Source of the DNA: Stenotrophomonas sp. BIO128-Bstrain
Lineage (GTDB): Bacteria; Pseudomonadota; Gammaproteobacteria; Xanthomonadales; Xanthomonadaceae
Assembly: GCF_030128875.1 (NCBI RefSeq)
Contig: NZ_CP124620.1
Coordinates: forward strand, 868,001-932,000
Direction of reading: 5' to 3'
DNA: 64,000 nt
Made by a program: the position numbers and the translations under genes. Position 1 is the stretch's first letter; every line of letters begins with the position of its first letter. Below the pieces are notes generated by a model. It was not told where the DNA came from, searched no databases, and saw only the letters and a list, made by a program, of their open reading frames with translations. Shown piece by piece: positions 1 through 8,948 of this stretch.

Positions 1-3000
1 CGGTCCAGGCGGCCGGCGACCGTGCATTGCAGCTGGGCGTGGACGGCTTGCTCGACAATCGCCAGGGCGGCCTGGTTGCCTCCGGCGGTGCGCAGCAGCT
101 GCGCGCCGGCAGCCTCGACAACCGCGGCGGCACCGTCAACGCGGGCGATACGCTGGACGTGGCGGTCGCCCACACCCTCGACAACAGCGCCGGCATCCTC
201 GCCGCCGAGCAAACGCTGCAGGTGCAGGCCGGCCGCATCGTCAACCGTGACGCCGGCACGCTGGCCTCGGTCGAGGGGGATGTCACGCTCGACAGTGCAA
301 CCGATATCGACAACACCGCCGGTGTGATCCAGGCCGAACGTGCGCTCTCGGTCGCCAGCCAGGGACTGGCCAACGTGCGCGGCACCCTGGCCGGTGCATC
401 CCTCGCACTGGACACCGGCCTGGGCAGCGTGGACAACAGCGAGGGCATCCTCGCCGCCACCGCCGGCACGCTGGATGTCCGCAGTGGTGCGCTGGAGAAC
501 CGCGCTGGCCTGCTGCAGTCCAGTGCGGCGATGCGCATCGATACCCACGGCCAGCGGCTGGGCAATACCGACGCGGGCGCGCGCGGTGGCATCGTCAGCG
601 GTGCCGGGCTGACCCTGCGTGCCGGTGAGCTGGACAATCGTGCCGGCCTTGTCCAGGCGCAGACGGCGCTGGACGCGCGGCTGGCCACGCTGGACAACCG
701 CAGCGGCGGGCAGGTGGGCAGCGGGGCCTCGTTGCTGCTGCAGGCGCAGCGCGTGGACAACAGCGGCGGCCGCCTGCAGGCGAGCGAGAATCTGACGCTG
801 GATCTGAGCGGTGAGCTGGTCAACCAGGCCGGCCTGGCCGTGGCCAGTGGCGATCTGGTCGCCCATGCCGCGCGCATCGACAACCGCGCCACCGCTGGCG
901 GCAGCACTGCACTTGGCCTGCAGGGTCGCAACGTGGATCTCGCCGCCGCGCAGATCGACAACAGCGCCGGCATGATCGCCGCCGACAAGCTCATCGCGCT
1001 GCAGGCCGGCGATGCACTGTTCAACCAGCAGGGGCTGGTGTCTTCGGCGGGCAGCCTGGACGTGCGCGCCGGCCAGGTCGGCAACGCCGATGGCACGCTG
1101 CTGTCGGCGGGCAACCAGACGCTGCATGCCAGCGCACTCAATGGCACCGGCCGGGTGCTGTCGCAGGGCGACCTGGTGCTGGCCCTGCAGCAGGATTACC
1201 GCAACGATGGCCAGATCACCGCCAATGGCAAGGCCACGGTCTCCACGCAGGGGCTGTGGACCAACGCGGGCAAGGTGCAGGCCGGCGATCTGGACCTGCA
1301 CGCCGGCCAGATCGACAACCTGGCCACTGGCGAGATCAGCGGCATCCGCACCCAGGTGCGCGCCGATGGCGTGCTCGGCAACCGCGGGCTGATCGACGGC
1401 GTGGATACCCGCGTCGATGCCGATGTGATCCTCAACGTAGGCACCGGCCGCATCTACGGCGACCGCCTGTCGATCGGTGCCACCACCCTGGTCAACAGTG
1501 ATGAAACGCTGGAGGGCGTCACCCGCGCAGCCACCATTGCTGCGCGTGAGCGCCTGGACATCGGCGCCGGCAACGTGGTCAACCGCGAGCAGGCGCTGAT
1601 CTTCAGTGCCGGCGGTGGCGAGAGCGCACTCAACATCGGCGGTGCGCTGGATGCGCAGGGCCATGCAGTCGGTCGCGCCGGCTCGGTGCACAACGCCAGC
1701 GCGACCATCGAGTCGCTGGGTGGCTTGAGTATCGATGCCACGCGCCTGCTCAACAGCAACGAGCATTTCGCCACCTCTGAAGTGATGGTGGTGGGCCCGA
1801 CCAAGAAGCTGTACATCCAGCCCAAGGGCACGCCCGGCATGCATGATGCCAGCGAGTTCACCTGGTCCAGCTGGAGCCGTGCCGGCAAGTACTGGTGGAA
1901 GAACGGCAACGGCGACGTCAAGGACTGGACCCAGTACGACGTCACCCACACCGAGTACGAAACCCAGGTCACCTCCAGCGCGCCGGGTCGCATCATTTCC
2001 GGCGGCAACATGACGCTGCGTGGCGATGAGCTGATCAACGACAAGAGCCAGATCCTGGCCGGCGGCGCGTTGCTGGGCGATCTCGGCAACCTCCGCAACA
2101 TCGACGCATTCGGCGAGTACCGGGTGCACGAGGAAGGCACCAGCCAATACACCTACAGTCGCTGGCGCGGTGGTTTCAAGCGCTATCACGAGCGCAAGTG
2201 GGACCGGAAGATCGCCTATCGCCCGGCCGATGAAGTGCGCACCATCAATCTGGGCATGACCCGGACGGCCGAGCACACCCGCGATGGTGGCACCGGCTAC
2301 CAGGTGGGCGGGGTCAGCACCGGTTCCGTCGGTGGGCAGGTCGGGGGCGCGGCCGATGCCGGTGCCGTGGGTGGGCAGCGCCAGGTGACGGAAGTCAGCG
2401 CCAGCGTGGCCTCGCTGGCCGGTCCCGACAGCACGGCGGGCACCGGTGCGCAGGGCGCGGCGGGCAACCAGCCGACCGTGATCCGCACCATCGGCGTGGA
2501 GGCCGAACTGCCGCAGAGCAGCCTGTTCCAGAGCGGGCCGAATGCCGGCCAATACCTGGTCGAAACCGATCCGCGTTTTGCCGATTACCGCAACTGGCTC
2601 GGTTCGGAGTACCTGCTGCAGAAGATGGGCGTGGACCCGGCCAACGTGCAGAAGCGGTTGGGCGATGGGTTCTACGAACAGAAGCTGGTCCGCGATCAGG
2701 TCGCCCAGCTCACCGGCCGCCGCTTCCTGGATGGCTATGCCGACGATGAAGCGCAATACCGCGCGCTGCTCGACAATGCGGCCACCATCGCCGACGCATG
2801 GGGCCTGCGCCCCGGCGTGGCGCTGACCCCGGCACAGATGGCCCAGCTCACCAGCGACATCGTCTGGCTGGTCGAGCAGCGCGTCACCCTGGCCGATGGC
2901 AGCACCACCACCGCACTGGTTCCGCAGGTGTATGTGCGCGTGCGCCCCGGCGATATCGACGGCACCGGCACGCTGCTGGCCGGCCGCTCGGTGGAGCTGA

Positions 3001-6000
3001 ACCTGCGCGGCGATCTGGTCAACAGTGGCACCATCGCTGGCCGCACCGCGGTGAAGATCGACGCGCAGAACCTGCGCAACCTGGATGGCCGCATCAGCGG
3101 TGATGCGGTCAGCGCCAACGCGCGTACCGATCTGGACAACCTCGGCGGCCTGATCGATGCGCGCAGCGTGCTGGTCGCCAGTGCCGGCCGCGATCTCAAC
3201 ATGGTCACCACCACCCGCAGCGGTCAGAACACCGCGGGGTTGAGCGACTTCAGCCGGACCAACATCGACCGCGTGGCCGGGTTGTTCGTGAGTGAGGCTG
3301 GTGGCACGCTGCTGGCGAGCGCGGTGCGTGATGTTCGTCTTGACGGAGCCGAGATCGTCAACGCGGGCTCCGGTGGGCAAACGGTGATCGCCGCCGGCCG
3401 CGACCTGTCACTGGGCACCGTACGGGAGGCGCGGCAGGAGAACAACGTGCGCAATGCCGACAATTATCTGCGCAGCGGGTACAACCGTGGCGTTGGTACC
3501 AATGTCCGGACTGTCGGCGATGTCCAGCTGCAGGCAGGTCGGGACATGGAGTTGCAGGCAGCGACGGTCAACAGCGCCGAGGGTGCCCTGGTCGCGGTGG
3601 CGAGCGGCAACCTCAACATCGGGGTGTCCGAAGACAGTTACAACTGGAGCGAGGGTCGAAAGCACCGGCATAGCGGCCTGCTCAACACCACGACCCGCAC
3701 CACCCGCGACAGCCTCGATGAAACCGTTGCTCAGGGCAGCACGGTTGGCGGGAACACAGTGGCCATCCAAGGACGCAACGTCACCGTCACCGGCAGCGAT
3801 GTGATCTCCGATGTCGGCACCACGATTGCCGCCGACCAGGATCTGGTGATCCAGGCCGCTCGCGAATCGGCGACGGAAAGCCACTTCAAGAAGAAGGAGC
3901 AGAGTGGCCTGATCTACAACGGTGGCGCTGCGATCACGGCCGGCACGCAGATGCAGAGCGACGACAACAAGGCCACGCGCAACACCGCGGCGGGGTCGAC
4001 CGTCGGCTCGCTCGCAGGCGATGTCGTGCTGCTGGCGGGCGGGGCGTATCGCCAGATTGGCAGTGACGTCCTCGCGCCGGAGGGCGATGTGGACATCCAC
4101 GCGCGTGAGGTCGCGATTCTGGAGGGCCGCGAAACGCAGACGACGGCGCAGGAGAGCAAGTTCAGGCAGGCCGGTCTCACTGTTGCGGTCACTGCGCCGG
4201 TGATCACTGCACTGCAGACCGCCGGCAACATGGCAAGTGCGACCAGCAAGACCTCTGACTGGCGTAAGCAGGCGATGGGTGCTGCGACAGCAGCGGGTGC
4301 GGTGAAGGAAGGCGTCGATGCGGTCGGCGCGGATCCTGGCGCGGCTGGCGGGTTGAACATTTCCATCACCGTGGGGGCCAGCAAGAGCGACAGCCGGACG
4401 ACAACGCAGAGCGACACGGCGGCAGCGTCATCGATCCGGGCCGGCGGCGACGTCCGTATCAGTGCCACGGGCGCTGGCAACGCGTCGGATATCACGATTC
4501 AGGGCAGTGACGTAACGGCAGACGGCAACATCCGCCTCAAGGCGGACGGAGACGTCGCGCTTCTTGCGTCCCGTGACGTGATCGAAATGGAGCGCAAGAG
4601 CAGCAGCGCCAGTGGCGGCGTAGGCGTGGCCATCGCTGTGGGCTCGGGCGGTGCCAGCGCCGGCATCACGGCCAATGCCAGTGCTTCGCGGGGCAGCGGC
4701 AAGGGCGAGGACGTCTACTGGAACACTACGCACCTGACTGCAGGAGAGTCGTTGGTCATCGAATCGGGCGGCGACACCACGCTGCGTGGCGCGGTAGTTT
4801 CAGGTGAGCAGGTGGCAATGAACGTCGGTGGCAACCTGGCGGTGGAGAGTCTGCAGGATACCCACAGCTTCCACAGCAAGGACAGAACCGTCGGGGGCAG
4901 CGTCACTTTTGGTGCGGGTTTCAGTGGCAGTGCCTACATGCTCAACCAGAAGAGCGACAGTGAATTTGCCAGTGTCACCGAGCAGTCGGCCATTCGTGCG
5001 GGTGACGGCGGCTTCCAGATCAATGTGGATGGGACGACACAGCTTGTCGGTGGTGCAATCAGCTCCAGCGATGCAGCAATTGATGCCGGCAGGAATCGAC
5101 TTCAGACAGCTGCACTGGTTGTCAGCGACATAGAGAACGCTTCGAGCGCGAAGGCCAGTAGCGGCGGAATCGGCGTCACCGATGAAACCTTCTCCGGCTT
5201 GTACGGCGCCACCAAGACGATCATCGGCAACAAGCTGATCCATGGCGACGCCAGTGACGGCTCGCAGGGGACAACCCGTGCGGCGATCAGCGATGGCGCT
5301 GTATTGATCACGGATGATGAGCTCCAGCGCGCGCTGACTGGCAAGGGGGCAGAACAACAGGTGGCCGGGCTGAATCGCGACACGCTGAACGCCCATCAAT
5401 CTGCCGCGCTGATCGATCTTGAACGTCTCGAGGAGCGTGCCGCTGCGGAGCACGCGATCACCGGCGAAGCCTTCCGCCAAGGCACTGCGTGGACGACGGA
5501 TCTGGTGCATAAAGCAGCGACGGAGCAAAGTCGCATTGTCCTGCAGACCTGTGAAGCGGTCGGGACCAACTGCCGTCAGACCGAACTGGCGTTGGAGGAT
5601 GTCCAGGCCATTGACGGCAAGCTGTACATCTTCAACAACGGCATTTTCAACGCTGAGCCCTACGCGCTTGCCACAGGTGCGAAGCAGAACACCAATGAAG
5701 CTAACGCGTCCGGGGTGTATTACATCCTGAACCCTTACACTGGCAACAAGGTGGCCGAAGGGCTGTATGCGATGTACGACAAAGCCAATGGCATCCTGGG
5801 CAGCCTTACGGGCGTCATGCTGCCTGTGACGGCCGCATCGCAGACCAACATTGCGCTGCTGAAGCGTGCCAGGGAGGAGGGATGGGAGTTCAATGCCGTC
5901 AATCACAGCCGCGGCAGCATGACCTTCACCAATGCGATGTTGCAGCTTCGAGGCGACGACCAGAAGATGTTCCCCATCGGCTACATCCTCTACAACGGGG

Positions 6001-6299
6001 CTGCAGCTAATGCACAGCAAGCACAGGGGTTGGTCGAGTTGATTGGTGACGCCAGGGGAGAGGTATGGCAGAACACCCATCCGACGGACATCGTCGGCAG
6101 CTGGCGCGTCATTCTTGGCGGAAACCCGGCGACTTCCGAGAAGAATCAGGGCAGCTTCCCGGGGTCGCACAGTGCCTACGTGGGTTACCTGCCCGCGGAC
6201 GGTACGGAGCTGCGGTCCATCACGGACAAGGTGTGGGGCATCGGTAAAATCAATCAACCTGTCAGGCAGGTCCCCAAACATGAGGCTGAAAAACGATGA
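1..6299 (+). CDS. Filamentous hemagglutinin / CdiA-type two-partner-secretion exoprotein, 5' end missing
   Basis: The reading frame is open to the left edge (first full codon at base 3), so the signal peptide and TPS secretion domain lie outside the window. The first ~600 visible residues are degenerate ~20-residue repeats with a recurring LDNRxG/IDNSAG core, typical of the hemagglutinin beta-helix. Two inserts rich in Trp, Tyr and Lys (about 1780-1960 and 2110-2270) interrupt the repeats. A second repeat block (about 3200-5000) carries phrases such as GSDVLAPEGDVDI and AGLTVAVTAPV, as in FHA repeat-2 regions. The last ~280 residues are not repetitive, look less GC-rich, and carry NHSRGS (Ser at 5907-5909), HPTDIVG (Asp at 6087) and GSHSAY (His at 6168). 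This spacing fits a Ser-Asp-His alpha/beta-hydrolase. Family knowledge: such proteins are exported by a TpsB porin and act in adhesion or contact-dependent killing. The toxin role is inferred. No partner fhaC gene is visible. Confidence 0.9.
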   Translation, partial: VQAAGDRALQLGVDGLLDNRQGGLVASGGAQQLRAGSLDNRGGTVNAGDTLDVAVAHTLDNSAGILAAEQTLQVQAGRIVNRDAGTLASVEGDVTLDSATDIDNTAGVIQAERALSVASQGLANVRGTLAGASLALDTGLGSVDNSEGILAATAGTLDVRSGALENRAGLLQSSAAMRIDTHGQRLGNTDAGARGGIVSGAGLTLRAGELDNRAGLVQAQTALDARLATLDNRSGGQVGSGASLLLQAQRVDNSGGRLQASENLTLDLSGELVNQAGLAVASGDLVAHAARIDNRATAGGSTALGLQGRNVDLAAAQIDNSAGMIAADKLIALQAGDALFNQQGLVSSAGSLDVRAGQVGNADGTLLSAGNQTLHASALNGTGRVLSQGDLVLALQQDYRNDGQITANGKATVSTQGLWTNAGKVQAGDLDLHAGQIDNLATGEISGIRTQVRADGVLGNRGLIDGVDTRVDADVILNVGTGRIYGDRLSIGATTLVNSDETLEGVTRAATIAARERLDIGAGNVVNREQALIFSAGGGESALNIGGALDAQGHAVGRAGSVHNASATIESLGGLSIDATRLLNSNEHFATSEVMVVGPTKKLYIQPKGTPGMHDASEFTWSSWSRAGKYWWKNGNGDVKDWTQYDVTHTEYETQVTSSAPGRIISGGNMTLRGDELINDKSQILAGGALLGDLGNLRNIDAFGEYRVHEEGTSQYTYSRWRGGFKRYHERKWDRKIAYRPADEVRTINLGMTRTAEHTRDGGTGYQVGGVSTGSVGGQVGGAADAGAVGGQRQVTEVSASVASLAGPDSTAGTGAQGAAGNQPTVIRTIGVEAELPQSSLFQSGPNAGQYLVETDPRFADYRNWLGSEYLLQKMGVDPANVQKRLGDGFYEQKLVRDQVAQLTGRRFLDGYADDEAQYRALLDNAATIADAWGLRPGVALTPAQMAQLTSDIVWLVEQRVTLADGSTTTALVPQVYVRVRPGDIDGTGTLLAGRSVELNLRGDLVNSGTIAGRTAVKIDAQNLRNLDGRISGDAVSANARTDLDNLGGLIDARSVLVASAGRDLNMVTTTRSGQNTAGLSDFSRTNIDRVAGLFVSEAGGTLLASAVRDVRLDGAEIVNAGSGGQTVIAAGRDLSLGTVREARQENNVRNADNYLRSGYNRGVGTNVRTVGDVQLQAGRDMELQAATVNSAEGALVAVASGNLNIGVSEDSYNWSEGRKHRHSGLLNTTTRTTRDSLDETVAQGSTVGGNTVAIQGRNVTVTGSDVISDVGTTIAADQDLVIQAARESATESHFKKKEQSGLIYNGGAAITAGTQMQSDDNKATRNTAAGSTVGSLAGDVVLLAGGAYRQIGSDVLAPEGDVDIHAREVAILEGRETQTTAQESKFRQAGLTVAVTAPVITALQTAGNMASATSKTSDWRKQAMGAATAAGAVKEGVDAVGADPGAAGGLNISITVGASKSDSRTTTQSDTAAASSIRAGGDVRISATGAGNASDITIQGSDVTADGNIRLKADGDVALLASRDVIEMERKSSSASGGVGVAIAVGSGGASAGITANASASRGSGKGEDVYWNTTHLTAGESLVIESGGDTTLRGAVVSGEQVAMNVGGNLAVESLQDTHSFHSKDRTVGGSVTFGAGFSGSAYMLNQKSDSEFASVTEQSAIRAGDGGFQINVDGTTQLVGGAISSSDAAIDAGRNRLQTAALVVSDIENASSAKASSGGIGVTDETFSGLYGATKTIIGNKLIHGDASDGSQGTTRAAISDGAVLITDDELQRALTGKGAEQQVAGLNRDTLNAHQSAALIDLERLEERAAAEHAITGEAFRQGTAWTTDLVHKAATEQSRIVLQTCEAVGTNCRQTELALEDVQAIDGKLYIFNNGIFNAEPYALATGAKQNTNEANASGVYYILNPYTGNKVAEGLYAMYDKANGILGSLTGVMLPVTAASQTNIALLKRAREEGWEFNAVNHSRGSMTFTNAMLQLRGDDQKMFPIGYILYNGAAANAQQAQGLVELIGDARGEVWQNTHPTDIVGSWRVILGGNPATSEKNQGSFPGSHSAYVGYLPADGTELRSITDKVWGIGKINQPVRQVPKHEAEKR

Positions 6300-6703
6300 T
6301 CAGGAAGTACACCTCGATGCTGGCGGCGGCCGCGCTTATCACCGTTGCCGGATGTGCCGCGGCACCTGCGGCGCCGGGCCGGGTGGCCAAAACGGACATT
6401 GGACCCGTTCCGGCGGGTTCCGTTCGCGTCATGCCCACCAAACAGCACTGGCGTAAGGCAGGTGCCAGCAAAGCCGACGCAGACCAGGCTCGGCAGCAAT
6501 GCAGCCAGGAGATGCGGAACAATGAAGAGTACGCCGGGCTGCTGAAGGAGAGCTCGGTGATTACCAAGATCTGGCACGCTGATCGCACCGCTGCGCAGAA
6601 AAAGCGGCACAAGGAAATTGGCACGCGGCTGAGTCAGCTGAGTGACGCGTGCATGACCGGGAAAGGATTCGAGTTCGTGCCTGGTGGGTTCCCGGTGGAC
6701 TGA
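6296..6703 (+). CDS. Small lipoprotein directly downstream of the hemagglutinin gene
   Basis: A 135-residue protein whose ATG overlaps the hemagglutinin stop (ATGA), which implies translational coupling. The N-terminus is a lipoprotein signal peptide with lipobox VAGC near residue 20. The mature part is hydrophilic with two Cys (in QQCSQE and DACMTGKGF). The CM-x-GK phrase near the C-terminus weakly resembles the ending of the lipoproteins that follow. I recognise no characterised family. Its position right after a putative hydrolase tip makes a periplasmic immunity or accessory role plausible, but this is inference from context only. Confidence 0.75.
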   Translation: MIRKYTSMLAAAALITVAGCAAAPAAPGRVAKTDIGPVPAGSVRVMPTKQHWRKAGASKADADQARQQCSQEMRNNEEYAGLLKESSVITKIWHADRTAAQKKRHKEIGTRLSQLSDACMTGKGFEFVPGGFPVD

Positions 6704-6731
6704 GTGCGGTGACCAGGATGCTGCTTTCCCC

Positions 6732-7145
6732 ATGCCGTTCATCTCCCGCGATCATTTCGCTTTGCGCATCTGTCGCACAATGACCGTGCTGGCCGTGCTG
6801 ACGGGCGTGACCGCTTGCGGCGCAGGCGGGTTGTGGATGAATGGCAATCCCGCTGCGACCCGGCACCTCAGCCCGCCGGGCCACGAGTGGACCCGGCCGG
6901 ATGCGAGCGTCCTGGTACGCGACATGGATTGGCAGGCGTGCGGTGGCCAACGAAGTGGGAACATTTCGGCAGACCGGCGAGGGGCTACTCCTCAAGAGGA
7001 TGCCGAGCTTTCGCGCGAGAAACTCTACGCTGCGCAACGTTGCATGTTGGGAAAGGAGTATCACTACATCGGTTCCTGCGAAGGCGATATTCCAGGCCGC
7101 TATCCCGCTTGCCAGTCCGGTTCGGGGAGATTGCTGCATGATTGA
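6732..7145 (+). CDS. Small lipoprotein, member of a local paralogue array
   Basis: I place the start at the ATG at 6732 (137 aa); an alternative is 6780. A hydrophobic segment ends in lipobox VTAC, followed by GGLWMNGNP. The mature part has the signature DWQACGG, then RCMLGKEYHYIGSCEGDIP and PACQ, with four conserved Cys. The same signature occurs in the next gene (7138-7569), and its first half recurs in the broken copy at 8145. Paralogy is therefore seen directly. Function is unknown; an envelope-anchored accessory or immunity protein for the upstream exoprotein is an inference. It overlaps the next gene by 8 nt, so the array is probably one transcript. Confidence 0.7.
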   Translation: MPFISRDHFALRICRTMTVLAVLTGVTACGAGGLWMNGNPAATRHLSPPGHEWTRPDASVLVRDMDWQACGGQRSGNISADRRGATPQEDAELSREKLYAAQRCMLGKEYHYIGSCEGDIPGRYPACQSGSGRLLHD

Positions 7146-7569
7146 GCCGTCTGCGCAACGACAGCTCAGAGCGGCTGGAGCTGCATTGGCAGTCGCGTTG
7201 CTGTCCGGTTGCGTGATTGGCAATGGCCGCATCTGTGGGCCGCAGACACCGATGATCTACTGCGATAAAGCGGCGTATGAGCGGCTGGCCAACCCACCTT
7301 CATTGATGGAAAGCTGGCAGCACCCGTCCAATACACCTGAAGCGCGTCAGCTCGACTGGGTGTCCTGCGGGGGGACGGAGAAGGGGAGCTATGCGGTGGT
7401 GCCAGGCACTACAGGTGCTGAGACGGCCGCGCGCTCCGGTGCGAAATTCGATCAGATTCAACGTTGCATGATGGGTAGACAGTATCAGTACACCGGTACC
7501 TGCCAGGGTGAGATTCCCAGTCGTTTCCCTGCATGCCAGCGCGCGGAGGGGGCCGTGCCGCAGCGCTGA
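7138..7569 (+). CDS. Small lipoprotein, second member of the paralogue array
   Basis: A 143-residue protein starting at the ATG at 7138, overlapping the end of the previous gene by 8 nt. The signal peptide ends in lipobox LSGC. The mature part has LDWVSCGG in the middle and RCMMGRQYQYTGTCQGEIP then PACQ at the C-terminus, matching the preceding gene almost position for position, while the N-terminal third differs. The open frame extends upstream to 6841, but the lipoprotein signal fixes the start at 7138. No known function. High divergence between neighbouring copies is common among immunity proteins, but that interpretation is untested here. Confidence 0.75.
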   Translation: MIEPSAQRQLRAAGAALAVALLSGCVIGNGRICGPQTPMIYCDKAAYERLANPPSLMESWQHPSNTPEARQLDWVSCGGTEKGSYAVVPGTTGAETAARSGAKFDQIQRCMMGRQYQYTGTCQGEIPSRFPACQRAEGAVPQR

Positions 7570-7629
7570 TGCGCCGAGGCGTATGCGGTCCTCCATCCAG
7601 TGCGTATCACTATCCTTGGGAGCCAGAAC

Positions 7630-8144
7630 ATGCAGTCATTCTTTCGTCCACTATCTGGATCGTCTGCCCGCCTCGCGCTTGGTTTGACTCTCCTGGGCAT
7701 CGCCGGCGCAGCGTGCGCTGATCCTGAGCTGCCCGAAGCGCCGCAGTCTGCACAAGCAGTGCGATGCGCGGCCTTCTACATTGATGTTCCCTCGGCAGGC
7801 AATCCCGTGGCCAACCTCATGCTGGGCTCGGTGGTGAGCAAGGCTGCATGGATGGATCAGTTGAAAGCGCTCATGGCCCGGGGTGCCGAGCCACCGATGA
7901 CCCGCCTGGTCGTCGCCGGTGAGAGCGAAGATGTCACACGAAAAGCAGTCCAGTCGGCGCTCGGCAGCTTCAAGCAGCAGCGCCTTTCCTATCTGACCCT
8001 CACGGTCGCAGGCCAGTCGCCGAAGATGCAAGGGCTGCAACGCAGCGCCGAGCAGCTTGGCATCACTTTCCGCGCGGCGACCCCTGAACGCTCGGCCGCA
8101 TCACCCGAGGCACGGGCGGATGCGTATCTTCGGGGCGTGTGTGA

Positions 8145-8148
<4 letters not shown>
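7630..8148 (+). CDS. Secreted hypothetical protein of the hemagglutinin cluster
   Basis: The start at 7630 (172 aa) is chosen because GGAG lies about 7 nt upstream and a clean Sec signal peptide follows, ending near AGAACADPE. The mature protein has only two Cys (VRCAAFYID and the C-terminal GVCD) and a mixed alpha/beta look, with one central helix-rich segment (SKAAWMDQLKALMARG). It lacks the CGG...PACQ signature of its neighbours, so it is not an obvious paralogue. Its stop overlaps the TTG start of the broken lipoprotein gene downstream. I do not recognise a family. Confidence 0.6.
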
Positions 8149-8540
<392 letters not shown>

Positions 8541-8553
8541 TAAGGAGCCGCCT

Positions 8554-8582
8554 ATTGTATCGATCCCGCCGGTCGGCGGCAA
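8554..8582 (-). promoter_or_regulatory. Sigma-70-type promoter of the distal tRNA-Pro gene
   Basis: On the minus strand, TTGCCG (8577-8582) and TACAAT (8554-8559) are separated by exactly 17 nt and lie 13 nt upstream of the tRNA 5' end. A GC-rich discriminator (GGCGGC) follows the -10 element, as in stable-RNA promoters under stringent control. Confidence 0.75.
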
Positions 8583-8630
8583 GGGGGGATCGCGTTTTTC
8601 ACCTTCGGTGCCGTGTTGCCACGGCCCTTG

Positions 8631-8663
8631 ATAAAGAAGCCTGGAAACGTGTTCCCAGGCTTC
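8631..8663 (-). terminator. Terminator between the two tRNA-Pro genes
   Basis: On the minus strand, a perfect 9-bp stem GAAGCCTGG/CCAGGCTTC with a 10-nt loop is followed by TTTATC. It starts 17 nt after the end of the tRNA at 8680, so the two tRNAs are probably separate transcription units. Confidence 0.65.
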
Positions 8664-8679
8664 AATACGACCACCGGAG

Positions 8680-8756
<77 letters not shown>

Positions 8757-8768
8757 AAGGAGCCGACA

Positions 8769-8797
8769 AGGATACGGTGTGAAGACCCGATCGGCAA
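8769..8797 (-). promoter_or_regulatory. Promoter of the proximal tRNA-Pro gene
   Basis: TTGCCG (8792-8797) and TATCCT (8769-8774) on the minus strand with a 17-nt spacer, 12 nt upstream of the tRNA. The -35 hexamer and spacing match the promoter of the other copy, although the surrounding sequence differs. Confidence 0.65.
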
Positions 8798-8804
8798 CCT
8801 TTTT

Positions 8805-8918
8805 TTAGCCTTCTTCGTGATCCGTACGGCTCTGCTCGCGGGCTTCGAACCACATGCCGTTGAGAATGGCCACGACCGAGGCCAGCCCTGCACCCAGAAT
8901 CCAAGCGAAGTACCACAT
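8805..8918 (-). CDS. cydX: Cytochrome bd oxidase small subunit CydX
   Basis: A 37-residue single-span membrane protein beginning MWYFAWILGAGLAS and continuing NGMWFEA, the standard CydX/YbgT pattern. The charged C-terminus ends DHEEG. AGGAGA lies 6 nt before the ATG. It sits 30 nt downstream of cydB on the same strand, completing cydABX. Family knowledge: CydX is required for stability and activity of the bd oxidase, and packs against CydA. It is short enough to be missed by automatic callers. Confidence 0.93.
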   Translation of the reverse strand: MWYFAWILGAGLASVVAILNGMWFEAREQSRTDHEEG

Positions 8919-8948
8919 GGTAAGTCTCCTATGGCGCCGTGGGGCGCA

